In this document: in pieces, positions 55,379 to 64,000 of the stretch | Position numbering within the stretch: the stretch's first letter is position 1 | Layout: each line of letters starts with the position of its first letter | Assembly (NCBI RefSeq): GCF_001429505.1 | Contig: NZ_LMJW01000001.1 | Span: 560,606 to 624,605 of the forward strand | Origin: Allobosea sp. Root483D1 | GTDB lineage: Bacteria > Pseudomonadota > Alphaproteobacteria > Rhizobiales > Beijerinckiaceae | Length of the DNA: 64,000 bases | Direction of reading: 5' to 3' | Notes under the pieces: generated by a model | Databases searched by the model: none | What the model was told of the DNA's origin: nothing | The model's input: only the letters and a program-made list of their open reading frames with translations | Position numbers and translations under genes: made by a program

Positions 55379-56527
55379 ATGTTCTCCCTCACCGAAGACC
55401 AGATCGCCATCCGCGACATGGCCCAGGGTTTCGCAGCCGAAACCCTGGCGCCGCATGCCGTGCGCTGGGACGAGGAAAAGCATTTCCCGGTCGAGGAAAT
55501 GCGCCAGGCGGCAGCGCTCGGCATGGGCGGCATCTACATCCGCGACGATGTCGGCGGCTCCGGCCTGTCGCGCCTCGACGCGGCTGTGATTTTCGAGGCG
55601 CTCTCGACCGGCTGCCCGACGGTCGCCGCCTATATCTCGATCCACAACATGTGCGCCTGGATGATCGACCGCTACGGCGCGGACGAGCAGCGCCAGAAGT
55701 ACCTGCCGAAGCTCTGCAGCATGGAGCATCTGGCGAGCTATTGCCTGACCGAGCCGGGCGCCGGCTCGGATGCCGCCGCGCTGAAGACCAAGGCCGTGCT
55801 CGACGGCGATCATTACGTCCTCGACGGCCAGAAGCAGTTCATCTCCGGCGCCGGTGTCTCCGACGTCTATGTCGTGATGGTCCGCACCGGCGAGGCCGGC
55901 TCGTCAGGGATCTCGACCATCGTTGTCGAGAAGGGCACGCCCGGCCTCTCCTTCGGTGTCAATGAGAAGAAGATGGGCTGGAACGCCCAGCCGACGCGCG
56001 CCGTGATCTTCGAGAACTGCCGCGTGCCGGTCGCCAACCGGATCGGCCCGGAAGGCATCGGCTTCAAGATCGCCATGGCCGGGCTCGATGGCGGGCGGCT
56101 CAATATCGGCGCCTGCTCGATCGGCGGGGCGCAGGGCGCGCTCGACAAGGCGATCGGCTATGCCCAGGAGCGCAAGGCCTTCGGCAATCGCATCGCCGAT
56201 TTCCAGGCGCTGCAGTTCAAGCTCGCCGACATGGCGACCGAACTGGAGGCGGCCCGCACCTTCCTCTGGCGCGCCGCAGCGGCGCTCGACGAGAAGACGC
56301 CCGATGCGACCAAGCTCTGCGCCATGGCCAAGCGGGTCGCGACCGATACCGGCTTCGAGGTCGCCAACCAGGCCCTGCAGATCCATGGCGGCTACGGCTA
56401 TCTCGCCGATTACGGCATCGAGAAGATCGTCCGCGACCTCCGCGTCCACCAGATCCTCGAGGGGACCAACGAGGTGATGCGGATGATCGTGGCGCGCTCG
56501 CTGGTCGGGCGGGCCAAGGGGAATTGA
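55379..56527 (+). CDS. acyl-CoA dehydrogenase (probable isobutyryl-CoA dehydrogenase)
   Basis: A 382-residue FAD enzyme. [19 protein letters not shown] and [17 protein letters not shown] are the flavin and substrate motifs. The catalytic base is about E361 in [14 protein letters not shown]. The location between mmsA and mmsB indicates the isobutyryl-CoA to methacrylyl-CoA step of valine breakdown, as for human ACAD8. It lies 25 bp after mmsA. An extra enoyl-CoA hydratase and hydroxyisobutyryl-CoA hydrolase needed for the pathway are not in this window. Confidence 0.92.
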   Translation: MFSLTEDQIAIRDMAQGFAAETLAPHAVRWDEEKHFPVEEMRQAAALGMGGIYIRDDVGGSGLSRLDAAVIFEALSTGCPTVAAYISIHNMCAWMIDRYGADEQRQKYLPKLCSMEHLASYCLTEPGAGSDAAALKTKAVLDGDHYVLDGQKQFISGAGVSDVYVVMVRTGEAGSSGISTIVVEKGTPGLSFGVNEKKMGWNAQPTRAVIFENCRVPVANRIGPEGIGFKIAMAGLDGGRLNIGACSIGGAQGALDKAIGYAQERKAFGNRIADFQALQFKLADMATELEAARTFLWRAAAALDEKTPDATKLCAMAKRVATDTGFEVANQALQIHGGYGYLADYGIEKIVRDLRVHQILEGTNEVMRMIVARSLVGRAKGN

Positions 56528-56536
56528 CGACGCACC

Positions 56537-56612
56537 GTCATTCTCGGGCGAGACGAAGCGCAGACCCGAGAATCTCCTGAAAGAGATGCTCGGGTCAGGC
56601 CCGAGCATGACG
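56537..56612. repeat. palindromic intergenic repeat, family A copy 3
   Basis: GTCATTCTCGGGCGAGACGAA, then CCCGAGAATCTC, then ATGCTCGGG-TCAGG-CCCGAGCATGACG. It is shorter in the middle than copy 1 and lies between the acyl-CoA dehydrogenase and mmsB genes. Confidence 0.85.
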
Positions 56613-56638
56613 CCAACGATAGCGGGAAGGACACGACC

Positions 56639-57526
56639 ATGAGCACCATCGCCTTCATCGGGCTCGGCAATATGGGCGGGCCGATGGCCGGCAACCTGGT
56701 CAAGGCCGGGCACAAGGTCTTCGCCTTCGACCTCTCGCAGCCTTCCAAGGACTCGGCCGCCGCGCTCGGCGTCGGCATCGCCGGCTCGGCGAAGGAAGCC
56801 GTCGCCGAGGCCGAGATCGTCGTCACCATGCTGCCGGCCGGCAAGCATGTGCTGGGCGTCTGGGCCGACATCCTGCCCGCAGTGAAGCCGGGCACGCTGC
56901 TGATCGATTCCTCGACCATCGACGTCGAGAGCGCCCGCAAGGCGCATGCGCTGGCCACCGAGCGCGGCTGCCTCTCGCTCGACGCGCCGGTCTCCGGCGG
57001 CGTCGGCGGCGCGCAGGGCGCGACCTTGACCTTCATGGTCGGCGGCAGCGCCGACGCCTTCAAGCGCGGTGAGCCGATCCTGTCGGCGATGGGCAAGAAG
57101 GTCGTGCATTGCGGCGACGCCGGCAACGGCCAGGCGGCGAAGATCTGCAACAACATGATTCTCGGCATCTCGATGATCGCCGTCTCGGAAGCCTTCGTGC
57201 TGGCCGAGAAGCTCGGCCTGTCGCACCAGGCGCTGTTCGACGTCGCCTCGACCTCGTCCGGCCAGTGCTGGTCGCTGACGACCTATTGCCCGGTGCCGGG
57301 GCCGGTGCCGACCTCGCCGGCCAATAACGACTACAAGCCCGGCTTCGCCTCGGCGCTGATGCTGAAGGATTTGAAGCTCGCGCAGGAAGCGGCCCAGGCG
57401 GCCGGCGCCTCGACGCCGCTCGGCGCCGCGGCAGCGCAGGTCTACGGGATGCACAACGCCTGGGGCGAAGGCGGCACCGACTTCTCCGGCATCATCCATC
57501 TGCTGCGCGGGCGCGGAAACACCTGA
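56639..57526 (+). CDS. mmsB: 3-hydroxyisobutyrate dehydrogenase
   Basis: A 295-residue NAD-dependent enzyme oxidising 3-hydroxyisobutyrate to methylmalonate semialdehyde. The Rossmann start IAFIGLGNMGGPMAGNLVKA, the substrate loop DAPVSGGVGGAQGATLTFMV, and the catalytic lysine about K168 in GNGQAAKICNNMILG are all in place. Its product is the substrate of MmsA, encoded two genes upstream. The 111-bp gap before it holds a palindromic repeat. Confidence 0.94.
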   Translation: MSTIAFIGLGNMGGPMAGNLVKAGHKVFAFDLSQPSKDSAAALGVGIAGSAKEAVAEAEIVVTMLPAGKHVLGVWADILPAVKPGTLLIDSSTIDVESARKAHALATERGCLSLDAPVSGGVGGAQGATLTFMVGGSADAFKRGEPILSAMGKKVVHCGDAGNGQAAKICNNMILGISMIAVSEAFVLAEKLGLSHQALFDVASTSSGQCWSLTTYCPVPGPVPTSPANNDYKPGFASALMLKDLKLAQEAAQAAGASTPLGAAAAQVYGMHNAWGEGGTDFSGIIHLLRGRGNT

Positions 57527-57544
57527 ACGGATGCACCGCCGCCG

Positions 57545-57597
57545 GCGAACGTTCGCATACGTATAATTCTGCTTTCGACCCCGTTCCGATCGGAACG
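57545..57597 (+). promoter_or_regulatory. nudC promoter with two flanking palindromes
   Basis: A perfect TATAAT lies at 57562-57567. GCGAACGTTCGC, a perfect 12-bp palindrome, lies just upstream at 57545-57556. CGTTCCGATCGGAACG, a perfect 16-bp palindrome, lies downstream at 57582-57597, ending 22 bp before the nudC start. No good -35 box is seen, which suggests activator dependence or a repressed weak promoter. Both palindromes contain GAAC/GTTC half-sites, so one regulator may bind both. Confidence 0.5.
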
Positions 57598-57619
57598 AAA
57601 GCGGAGTAGGACGGGAGGC

Positions 57620-58576
57620 ATGAACGACGCCTCCCGCCGCAAAGAACGCTCAGCCCAGACCGGCTTCGCCACCAGCCCGCTCGACCGTCGTGCCGATCTG
57701 CGCGACCGGCCGGACGAGGTCGCCGAATTGCGGGCGCGCAGCGATGCGCGCTTCACGGTCGTCGCCGGAGAGACGCCGATCCTCTTGCGCAGCGGCGCCG
57801 AAACCCAGACCGTCTGGTTCGACGAGAGCGGCGCCGACGGCCTCGGCCCGGCACTGGACGAGGTCTTCCTCGGGCTCGATCCCGATGGGGCGCCGCGCTT
57901 TGGCCGGCTGATCGACCGCGAGCTGCTGGAAGGCCTGCGCGAGCAGGCGGTGCTCGTCACCGCCGATTTGCGCAGCGTCGCGCTTAAGCGGCTGGTGCCG
58001 AAGGAGGAGCTCGGCCCGCTCGGCGAGGCCAAGGCCCTGCTCGACTGGCATGCGCGCCATCGCTGCTGCGCCCAATGCGGCGCGCCGACGAAGCTCGGTT
58101 CGGCCGGCTGGAAGCGGCAATGCGAGGCCTGCGGCGCCCAGCATTTTCCGCGCACCGACCCCGTCGTGATCATGCTCGCCGTGCGCGGCGACAACTGCCT
58201 GCTGGCGCGCCAGTCCCGCTTCGCACCCGGAATGTATTCCTGCATCGCCGGCTTCGTCGAGCCGGGCGAGACCTTCGAGGATGCGGTGCGGCGCGAGACC
58301 TGGGAGGAAGCGGGCCTGCGTACCGGCACGGTACGCTACATCGCCTCGCAGCCCTGGCCCTTCCCGGGATCGCTGATGATCGGCTGCATCGCCGAGGCGC
58401 TGAACGACGACATCGTCCTCGACGGCACCGAGCTCGAGGCCGGCCGCTGGTTCAGCCGCGAGGAAGCCCTTCAGATGCTGGAGGGCAAGCACCCAGACAA
58501 TCTGTTCTGCCCGCCGCACATGGCGATCGCCAACACGATCCTGAAGGCGTGGGCGGTGGACGGCGAAGAGCCATAA
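57620..58576 (+). CDS. nudC: NAD+ diphosphatase / NADH pyrophosphatase (Nudix, NudC)
   Basis: A 318-residue Nudix hydrolase that cleaves NADH to NMNH and AMP and can remove NAD caps from RNA. The zinc-ribbon cysteines are about C150, C153, C168 and C171. The Nudix box is GFVEPGETFEDAVRRETWEE at about 211-230, followed by AGL, and SQPWPFPGSLM downstream is the NudC-specific mark for NADH specificity. It has a possible dual-palindrome promoter and is convergent with pheA, separated by a repeat. Confidence 0.94.
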   Translation: MNDASRRKERSAQTGFATSPLDRRADLRDRPDEVAELRARSDARFTVVAGETPILLRSGAETQTVWFDESGADGLGPALDEVFLGLDPDGAPRFGRLIDRELLEGLREQAVLVTADLRSVALKRLVPKEELGPLGEAKALLDWHARHRCCAQCGAPTKLGSAGWKRQCEACGAQHFPRTDPVVIMLAVRGDNCLLARQSRFAPGMYSCIAGFVEPGETFEDAVRRETWEEAGLRTGTVRYIASQPWPFPGSLMIGCIAEALNDDIVLDGTELEAGRWFSREEALQMLEGKHPDNLFCPPHMAIANTILKAWAVDGEEP

Positions 58577-58589
58577 GGTTCAGGGCTGC

Positions 58590-58630
58590 GTCATTCTCGG
58601 GCGAAGCGTAGCGCAGACCCGAGCATGACG
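58590..58630. repeat. palindromic intergenic repeat, family A copy 4 (short form)
   Basis: GTCATTCTCGGGCGAAGCGT is followed directly by AGCGCAGACCCGAGCATGACG, so this copy keeps only one hairpin: the left end of the full unit joined to its right end. It lies between convergent nudC and pheA. Confidence 0.8.
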
Positions 58631-58637
58631 CGGGTAC

Positions 58638-59492
58638 CTACTCCCCAGGCTCGGGGAAGCTGTCGCGGAATGCGTGGGCGGGGTAGACGCCGAGGATCTT
58701 CAGCTCCTTCGAGAAGAAGGCGAGCTCGTCGAGCGCCCGCTTCAGCGCCGGATCGTCGGGATGGCCCTCGACGTCGCTGTAGAACATCGTCGCCGAGAAA
58801 TGGCCGTCGACCATGTAGCTTTCCAGCTTGGTCATGTTGACGCCATTGGTGGCGAAACCGCCGAGCGCCTTGTAGAGCGCCGCCGGCAGGTTGCGGACCT
58901 GGAAGATCAGGGTCGTCACCGTCTTGCCAGCGCCCTGACGGGCGAATTCGGGGTATTTCGAGAGCACGACGAAGCGCGTGGTGTTGTGCTTCTCGTCCTC
59001 GATGTCCTCCATCAGGATGTTGAGGCCGTAGACTTCGGCGGCGATGTGCGGCGCGATCGCGGCACGCGTCGGATCGCCCGCTTCGGCTACCTGCCTCGCG
59101 GAACCGGCGGTGTCGGCCGCGACCTCGGCCTTCAGGCCGAGCTTGCGGATGATCTTGCGGCACTGGCCGAGCGCATGGATGTGGCTCTGCACCGTCTGCA
59201 GCGTCGCCAGCGTCGCGCCCTCGACCGCCATCAGATGGAAGCGGATCGGCAGGAAGTGCTCGCCGATGATGTGCAGGCCGGAACGCGGCAGCAGATGGTG
59301 GATGTCGGCGACGCGGCCGGCGATCGAGTTGTCGATCGGGATCATGCCATAGCGGGCGGCACCATCGGAGACCGCGGCGAGCGCGTCCTCGAAGGTGCGA
59401 CAGGGCAGCAGCTCGCAATCCGGGAAGACCTGAAGCGCGGCCTGCGAGGAGAAGGCCCCGGGCTCACCCTGGTAGGAAACGACGACTGACAT
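58638..59492 (-). CDS. pheA: prephenate dehydratase
   Basis: A 284-residue enzyme turning prephenate into phenylpyruvate for phenylalanine. Catalytic TRF is at about 172-174 in HNTTRFVVLSK, and IPIDNSIAGRVADIH near 51-65 holds substrate. A C-terminal ACT domain (about 190-270) would bind phenylalanine for feedback; its usual ESRP is ESYM here (NMTKLESYMV), as in other alphaproteobacteria. No chorismate mutase domain is fused, which fits the separate mutase gene at 8744-9577. It is 8 bp downstream of kdsB and co-transcribed with it. Confidence 0.95.
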   Translation of the reverse strand: MSVVVSYQGEPGAFSSQAALQVFPDCELLPCRTFEDALAAVSDGAARYGMIPIDNSIAGRVADIHHLLPRSGLHIIGEHFLPIRFHLMAVEGATLATLQTVQSHIHALGQCRKIIRKLGLKAEVAADTAGSARQVAEAGDPTRAAIAPHIAAEVYGLNILMEDIEDEKHNTTRFVVLSKYPEFARQGAGKTVTTLIFQVRNLPAALYKALGGFATNGVNMTKLESYMVDGHFSATMFYSDVEGHPDDPALKRALDELAFFSKELKILGVYPAHAFRDSFPEPGE

Positions 59493-59500
59493 TGGGGTCT

Positions 59501-60244
59501 TCAGGCTCCGGCGCTGGACTTCAGGAACGTGCGGGCACGCTCCAGGTCGGGAGGGGTATCGACGCCTCGCGGGACGTGATCGATGATCATCGCATCGATG
59601 CGCATGCCGTCCTCGAGCGCGCGGAGCTGCTCGAGCTTCTCACGCAGTTCGAGCGGCGACTGCGGCAGCGAGACGAAACGGTCGAGCGCGCGGCGGCGAT
59701 AAGCGTAGAGGCCGACATGATGGTAGAGCGGGCCCTCGCCATGAGGCGCGGTCGCACGGGTGAAGTAGAGCGCCCGCATCCGGCCGGGGGAAACCTCGCT
59801 GCCGATCAGCTTGACCACACTCGGCGCGGTCTTCTCCTCTTCGTCGGTGATCTCGCCGGCCAGGGTCGCGATGTCGACGGCCGAATCGGCCAGCGGCTCG
59901 ACCGCGGCCGCGATCGCGGTTGGCGCCAGGGTAGGGAAATCGCCCTGGACGTTGACGATGATGTCGTGCTCACCCTTCGGATCGATGATATCGGCGGCTT
60001 CCTTGATCCGGTCGGAGCCGGTCTGGTGCGCGGGGCTGGTCATCACCGCCCGGCCGCCGGCCTGCTCGATCGCCGCCAGGATGCGCTCGTCATCGGTCGC
60101 GACCACGACATCGCCGACGCGCGCTTCGATGGCACGGCGCCAGACGCGGACGATCATCGGCTCGCCCAGGATGTCGGCCAGCGGCTTGCCCGGCAGGCGC
60201 GTCGCCTGCATGCGGGCGGGGATCAGGATCAGCGGATTGGGCAT
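59501..60244 (-). CDS. kdsB: 3-deoxy-manno-octulosonate cytidylyltransferase
   Basis: A 247-residue enzyme that activates Kdo to CMP-Kdo for lipopolysaccharide core synthesis. The N-terminal nucleotide-binding motif [20 protein letters not shown] and VQGDFPTL near residue 98 are characteristic. Its presence shows a Gram-negative cell with Kdo-containing LPS. The gene lies 8 bp before pheA, forming a two-gene unit conserved in several Rhizobiales, and is divergent from the cytochrome c gene. Confidence 0.95.
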   Translation of the reverse strand: MPNPLILIPARMQATRLPGKPLADILGEPMIVRVWRRAIEARVGDVVVATDDERILAAIEQAGGRAVMTSPAHQTGSDRIKEAADIIDPKGEHDIIVNVQGDFPTLAPTAIAAAVEPLADSAVDIATLAGEITDEEEKTAPSVVKLIGSEVSPGRMRALYFTRATAPHGEGPLYHHVGLYAYRRRALDRFVSLPQSPLELREKLEQLRALEDGMRIDAMIIDHVPRGVDTPPDLERARTFLKSSAGA

Positions 60245-60418
60245 TGGCGGGGGAAAGCTCGCGGGGCGGCAAAAGGTCTCAAAGCGGAGCGTGCTTATAC
60301 GAGTTGCAATGCAGCGCGCAAAGCGGTTAAGCAGCGCTGACGTGCCGGTGCCCGTAAGGGTGCGGCCGCAGCGCTATCTTGACTTCGCCGACGGGCGGGC
60401 CGGGGGTTGTGAGAGACG

Positions 60419-60964
60419 ATGAACATCGAACTGAACAAGATCGCTGGCGCGGGCCTTTCGACCCTGCTCGTCGTGATGGCCCTAAACATGACCGCCGGCA
60501 TCGTCTTCGCCCCGAAGAAGCCGGCCGTGCCGGGCTTCGACCTGCCGAGCCTCGAGCCGGCGGCAGCCGGCGGCGCCGGCGCCCCGGCAGCAGCTGTCGA
60601 GGAGCCGATCGCGGTCCGCCTCGCCAAGGCCGATCCGGCCAAGGGCGAGAAGGCCGTCGGCGCCTGCAAGGCCTGCCACACCTTCGAGAAGGGCGGCGCC
60701 AACAAGGTCGGCCCGCATCTCTACGACGTCTATGGCCGCAACGAGGGCTCGGTCGCAGGGTTCGGCTATTCCGCCGCGATGAAGGGCCGCGCCGACAAGA
60801 ACTGGGACGCCGACGCGCTCGACCATTTCCTGAAGAACCCGAAGGCTTACGTTCCCGGCACCATCATGGCCTTCGCCGGCCTGAGCAAGCCCGAGCAGCG
60901 TGCCGACGTCATCGCCTATCTGAATACGCTGGCCGAGGCGCCGAAGCCCCTGCCTAAGCCCTGA
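60419..60964 (+). CDS. cycM: membrane-anchored c-type cytochrome (CycM-like)
   Basis: A 181-residue cytochrome c. An uncleaved hydrophobic anchor lies at about 9-30, followed by a proline/alanine-rich linker (31-65) and a class I cytochrome c domain. The haem-binding CKACH is at about 83-87, and the Met ligand is about M150 in VPGTIMAFAGLS. CycM-type proteins carry electrons from the bc1 complex to aa3 oxidase in rhizobia. It is divergent from kdsB, as in related genomes, and is followed by an intrinsic terminator. Confidence 0.9.
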   Translation: MNIELNKIAGAGLSTLLVVMALNMTAGIVFAPKKPAVPGFDLPSLEPAAAGGAGAPAAAVEEPIAVRLAKADPAKGEKAVGACKACHTFEKGGANKVGPHLYDVYGRNEGSVAGFGYSAAMKGRADKNWDADALDHFLKNPKAYVPGTIMAFAGLSKPEQRADVIAYLNTLAEAPKPLPKP

Positions 60965-60999
60965 TTTGGCCGCGCCTTTCGCGCCAAGGTGACCACATG

Positions 61000-61023
61000 A
61001 GCCGGGCCCTAAGCCCGGCTTTT
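61000..61023 (+). terminator. intrinsic terminator after cycM
   Basis: AGCCGGGC and GCCCGGCT form an 8-bp stem around CCTAA, followed by TTTT. It is 36 bp after the cytochrome stop. Confidence 0.9.
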
Positions 61024-61131
61024 GCTTGTCCGCGCCATGCAATTGCCGTCAGCATGACGGGAAATGCGCGCAAGGCTGGCGTTAGCTCGGCGTGACGACA
61101 TAATTAGGCAACGAATCGCAAGGGGTTACGC

Positions 61132-63000
61132 ATGGCGATCCGGATCACCCGCCGCAGGCTGCTCGAAGGCGGCGGCGCGCTCGCGGGCGCGGCCGCGCTG
61201 CCAGGCCCGCTCACGACGGCGCTGGCGCAGGAGAACGAGGCCCATGGCCTCTCGACCTTCGGCGAGCTGGCACTGCCGGCGGACTTCCCGCATTTCGCCT
61301 ATGTCAATCCGAAGGCGCCGAAGGGCGGCTCGATCACCATCCAGATCAAGCGCGGCGGCGGCAATCAGAGCTTCGACACTTTCAACACGCTGAACACCTA
61401 TGTGCTGCAGGGCGACGGCGCCGCCGGCATGGATGCCTGCTTCGACAGCCTGATGGCCGGCTCCGGCGACGAGCCCGGCTCGCTCTACGGCCTGCTGGCG
61501 AAGAGCGTCGTGGTCTCCCAGGACAAGCTGACCTATCGCTTCCGCCTGCGGCCGGAAGCGAAGTTCCATGATGGCTCGCGTGTCACCGCGCGCGATGTCG
61601 CCTTCTCGCTCAACCTGCTTAAGAGCAAGGGCCACCCGACCTACCGGCTGATCCTCACCGAGATGGAATCGGCGGTCGCCGAGAGCGACGACCTCATCGT
61701 CGTCAAGCTCACACCGAAGCGCAGCCGCGACCTGCATCTCGTCGTCGCCGGCCTGCCGGTGTTCTCCGAGACATTCTGGTCGACGCGCAATTTCGAGGCC
61801 TCGACGCTGGAGCCGCCGCTTGGCTCGGGCGGCTACAAGGTCGGCCGCCTCGAGCAGGGCCGCTTCATCGAGTTCGACCGGGTGCCGGATTACTGGGCCA
61901 AGGATCTGCCGGTGAATGTCGGCCAGAATAATTTCGACCGCGTGCGCTGGGAGTATTTCCGCGACCGGCAGGTGGCGTTCGAGGCCTTCAAGAGCGGCGT
62001 GATCACCTTCCAGGAGGAGTTCACCTCGCGCATCTGGGCGACGGGCTACGATTTCCCCGCCATCCACGAAGGCAAGGTCAGGAAGGAGGCCCTGCCGAAG
62101 ACCGAGCCGATTGGCTCGCAGGGCTGGATCTACAATCTGCGCCGCGAGAAATTCGCCGATCCGCGCATCCGCGAAGCGCTCGGCTTCGCCTTCGACTTCG
62201 AATGGACCAACAAGAACATCATGTTCTCGTCCTTCTCGCGGGCGACCTCCTATTTCGAGAATTCGGATTCGAAGGCGGTCGGCCTGCCCTCGCCGGAGGA
62301 GCTCAAGCTGCTGGAGCCCTTCCGCGGAAAGGTGCCCGACGAGGTCTTCGGCGAGCCCTATTTGCCACCGGTCAGCGACGGCTCCGGCAGTGACCGTGCC
62401 CTGCTACGCCGCGCCGACGAGATGCTGCGCGCCGCCGGCTGCAAGCGTGACGGCAATGTGATGAAGTTGCCGAACGGCCAGCCCTTCGAGATCGAGTTCC
62501 TGGATTCGACACCGTCACTGCAGCCGCACACCCAGCCCTTCCAGGCCAATCTCAAGCGGCTCGGCATCAACGCGACCTCGCGCATCGTCGACGGCGCGCA
62601 ATACCAGCGCCGGCTCGACGAGTTCGACTTCGATGTCATCAGCCGGGCGATGTCCGGCAGCTCGATCCCGAGCGACACGATGCGCGTGATCTACGGCTCG
62701 GAAGCGGCCAAGACGCGCGGCTCGCGCAATGTCGGCGGCATCGCCCATCCGGCGATCGACGCGATGATCGACAAGATCGGCCAGGCCGACAGCTATGCCG
62801 AGGTGGTCGTCGCCGCGAAATGCCTCGACAGGCTGCTACGCGCCGGGCGTTACTGGATCCCGATGTGGTGGAACGCCAGCGAGTGGCTGGCCTATTGGGA
62901 CATGTATGAGCGGCCGCAGACCAAGCCAAAATTCAGCTCCGGCGCGCCGGGCACATGGTGGTACGATCCGGAGAAAGCAAAGCGGATCGGGAAGGCATAA
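61132..63000 (+). CDS. yejA: peptide/microcin C-type ABC transporter substrate-binding protein (YejA-like)
   Basis: A 622-residue periplasmic solute-binding protein of the SBP_bac_5 family. The N-terminus ITRRRLLEGGGALAGAAALP with TALAQ looks like a twin-arginine or Sec signal with cleavage near residue 32. Family blocks include FAYVNPKAPKGGSITIQIK near 55, FRLRPEAKFHDGSRVTARDV near 140, and the long C-terminal region WYDPEKAKRIG. Length and the PKAPKGG motif fit YejA rather than DppA. ATG 61132 has AAGGGG upstream. It is followed 6 bp later by yejB. Confidence 0.9.
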   Translation: MAIRITRRRLLEGGGALAGAAALPGPLTTALAQENEAHGLSTFGELALPADFPHFAYVNPKAPKGGSITIQIKRGGGNQSFDTFNTLNTYVLQGDGAAGMDACFDSLMAGSGDEPGSLYGLLAKSVVVSQDKLTYRFRLRPEAKFHDGSRVTARDVAFSLNLLKSKGHPTYRLILTEMESAVAESDDLIVVKLTPKRSRDLHLVVAGLPVFSETFWSTRNFEASTLEPPLGSGGYKVGRLEQGRFIEFDRVPDYWAKDLPVNVGQNNFDRVRWEYFRDRQVAFEAFKSGVITFQEEFTSRIWATGYDFPAIHEGKVRKEALPKTEPIGSQGWIYNLRREKFADPRIREALGFAFDFEWTNKNIMFSSFSRATSYFENSDSKAVGLPSPEELKLLEPFRGKVPDEVFGEPYLPPVSDGSGSDRALLRRADEMLRAAGCKRDGNVMKLPNGQPFEIEFLDSTPSLQPHTQPFQANLKRLGINATSRIVDGAQYQRRLDEFDFDVISRAMSGSSIPSDTMRVIYGSEAAKTRGSRNVGGIAHPAIDAMIDKIGQADSYAEVVVAAKCLDRLLRAGRYWIPMWWNASEWLAYWDMYERPQTKPKFSSGAPGTWWYDPEKAKRIGKA

Positions 63001-63006
63001 GCGGGC

Positions 63007-64000
63007 ATGCTGAGCTACATCGCCCGGCGTCTGGCGCTGATGGTGCCGACCCTGTTCGGCATTCTCCTGATCTCCTTCGTCATCGTGCAATTCGCGCCGG
63101 GCGGACCGGTCGAGCGGGTAATCTCGCAATTACAGAACCCGAACAGCGGCGGCGCGGCCGACCGCGTCGGCGGCGGTTCGGGCGGTGATGCCGGCGCGCA
63201 GGCGATTGATTCAGGTTCGGCCTATCGCGGCGCGCAGGGGCTCGACCCCGCCTTCATCAAGGAGCTCGAGAAGCAGTTCGGCTTCGACAAGCCGGCGCAT
63301 GAGCGCTTCCTCAAGATGCTGAAGGACTATGCGACCTTCGATTTCGGCCGCAGCTATTTCCGCGATGCGCCGGTGCTGCAGCTGATCAAGGAGAAGCTGC
63401 CGGTCTCGATCACGCTCGGCCTGTGGATGACCTTGCTCTCCTATGCGATCTCGATCCCGCTCGGCATCCGCAAGGCGGTCAAGGACGGCTCGCGCTTCGA
63501 CACCTGGACCAGCGCGGTCGTCATCGTCGGCTACGCAATCCCGGGCTTCCTATTCGCGATCCTGCTGATCGTGCTCTTCGCCGGCGGCTCGTTCTGGCAG
63601 ATCTTCCCGCTCAGGGGGCTGACCTCGGAGAACTGGGCGCAACTCAGCCTCATCGGCAAGATCGGCGATTATTTTTGGCATATCGCCTTGCCCGTGCTGG
63701 CGATGGCGCTCGGCGCCTTCGCAACCTCGACGCTGCTGACCAAGAACTCCTTCCTCGACGAGATCAGGAAGCAATACGTCCTGACGGCGCGGATGAAGGG
63801 GCTGTCGGAGCGCAGCGTGCTCTATGGTCACGTCTTCCGCAACGCGATGCTGATCGTCATCGCCGGCTTTCCCGGCGCCTTCGTGCACGCGCTCTTCGCC
63901 GGCTCGCTCCTGATCGAGACGATCTTCTCGCTCGACGGGCTCGGGCTCCTGTCCTTCGAGGCGATCGTCAACCGCGACTATCCGGTCGTCTTCGCCAACC
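63007..64000 (+). CDS. yejB: ABC transporter permease YejB (partial, runs off window)
   Basis: At least 331 residues of the first permease of the YejABEF-type peptide importer; the 3' end is beyond the window. The N-terminus [20 protein letters not shown] with [15 protein letters not shown] is the normal start of this family. A Gly/Ser-rich periplasmic loop at about 45-75 ([19 protein letters not shown]) is typical of YejB. The EAA loop is seen as [20 protein letters not shown]. It lies 6 bp after yejA and presumably precedes yejE and yejF. Confidence 0.93.
   Translation, partial: MLSYIARRLALMVPTLFGILLISFVIVQFAPGGPVERVISQLQNPNSGGAADRVGGGSGGDAGAQAIDSGSAYRGAQGLDPAFIKELEKQFGFDKPAHERFLKMLKDYATFDFGRSYFRDAPVLQLIKEKLPVSITLGLWMTLLSYAISIPLGIRKAVKDGSRFDTWTSAVVIVGYAIPGFLFAILLIVLFAGGSFWQIFPLRGLTSENWAQLSLIGKIGDYFWHIALPVLAMALGAFATSTLLTKNSFLDEIRKQYVLTARMKGLSERSVLYGHVFRNAMLIVIAGFPGAFVHALFAGSLLIETIFSLDGLGLLSFEAIVNRDYPVVFAN

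Noticed and set aside
55904-57499. 531-codon open frame antisense to the acyl-CoA dehydrogenase and mmsB genes
   Set aside because: It spans two real genes and an intergenic repeat, which no true gene would be expected to do.
57545-57597. SOS (LexA) box before nudC
   Set aside because: GTTC/GAAC half-sites are present but not in the alphaproteobacterial GTTC-N7-GTTC direct-repeat arrangement.

Overview
The window is 64 kb of a high-GC alphaproteobacterial chromosome. Gene families and local gene order suggest a Hyphomicrobiales (Rhizobiales) bacterium, possibly close to Bosea; this is inferred from protein likeness and synteny, since no rRNA lies in the window. Nearly everything looks like ordinary chromosome. 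Signs of mobile DNA are limited to a decayed IS3-family remnant at the left edge, a small XRE regulator beside a tRNA-Thr, and one VapC-type toxin-antitoxin pair. No phage, CRISPR array, plasmid origin or defence island is visible.

Layout. 1-290: IS3-family remnant. 465-5618: GntR/FadR regulator divergent from a complete NitT/TauT-type ABC importer plus a fumarylacetoacetate-hydrolase-family enzyme. 5619-6661: sparse stretch with an XRE regulator and tRNA-Thr(CGT). 6662-11537: chorismate mutase, aminotransferase and prephenate dehydrogenase, divergent from metX-metW. 11775-16199: trehalose block (GH15 hydrolase, otsB, divergent otsA). 16379-22479: ptsP, prfA, a small secreted protein, prmC and a DUF4167 gene. 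22537-26565: MOSC protein, DUF2293 protein and clpB. 26733-32865: M20 peptidase, chemoreceptor, class V aminotransferase, LysE exporter, membrane protein and DinB protein. 33031-39592: FAD oxidoreductase, LysR regulator, ALDH7-type dehydrogenase, glutaryl-CoA dehydrogenase and CoA-transferase, which fit lysine/pipecolate to glutaryl-CoA to crotonyl-CoA catabolism. 39602-43866: toxin-antitoxin, ThDP enzyme, cytochrome b561 with YceI, and a secreted protein. 43922-51296: transaldolase, a sugar ABC importer and an iron-type ABC importer, both without an ATPase gene. 51480-52784: two-receiver GGDEF response regulator. 52797-57526: LysR divergent from mmsA, acyl-CoA dehydrogenase and mmsB (valine catabolism). 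57620-60964: nudC, pheA, kdsB and cytochrome c. 61132-64000: yejA and yejB, the latter cut by the window end.

The parts connect. Chorismate mutase, aminotransferase and prephenate dehydrogenase at 6.6-9.6 kb together with pheA at 59 kb cover phenylalanine and tyrosine synthesis. PrmC modifies the GGQ motif of release factors such as the PrfA encoded just upstream. OtsA and OtsB make trehalose. At least five families of palindromic intergenic repeats lie between genes; one family occurs four times here. The most interesting non-coding signals are two perfect palindromes flanking a perfect -10 box before nudC, a 15-bp hairpin between the sugar-binding-protein and permease genes, and a structured leader before the DUF4167 gene. 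I found no convincing wholly new multi-gene system. The least explained pieces are the C-terminal part of the chorismate mutase protein, the leader and low-complexity protein of the DUF4167 locus, and a few small secreted or membrane proteins.
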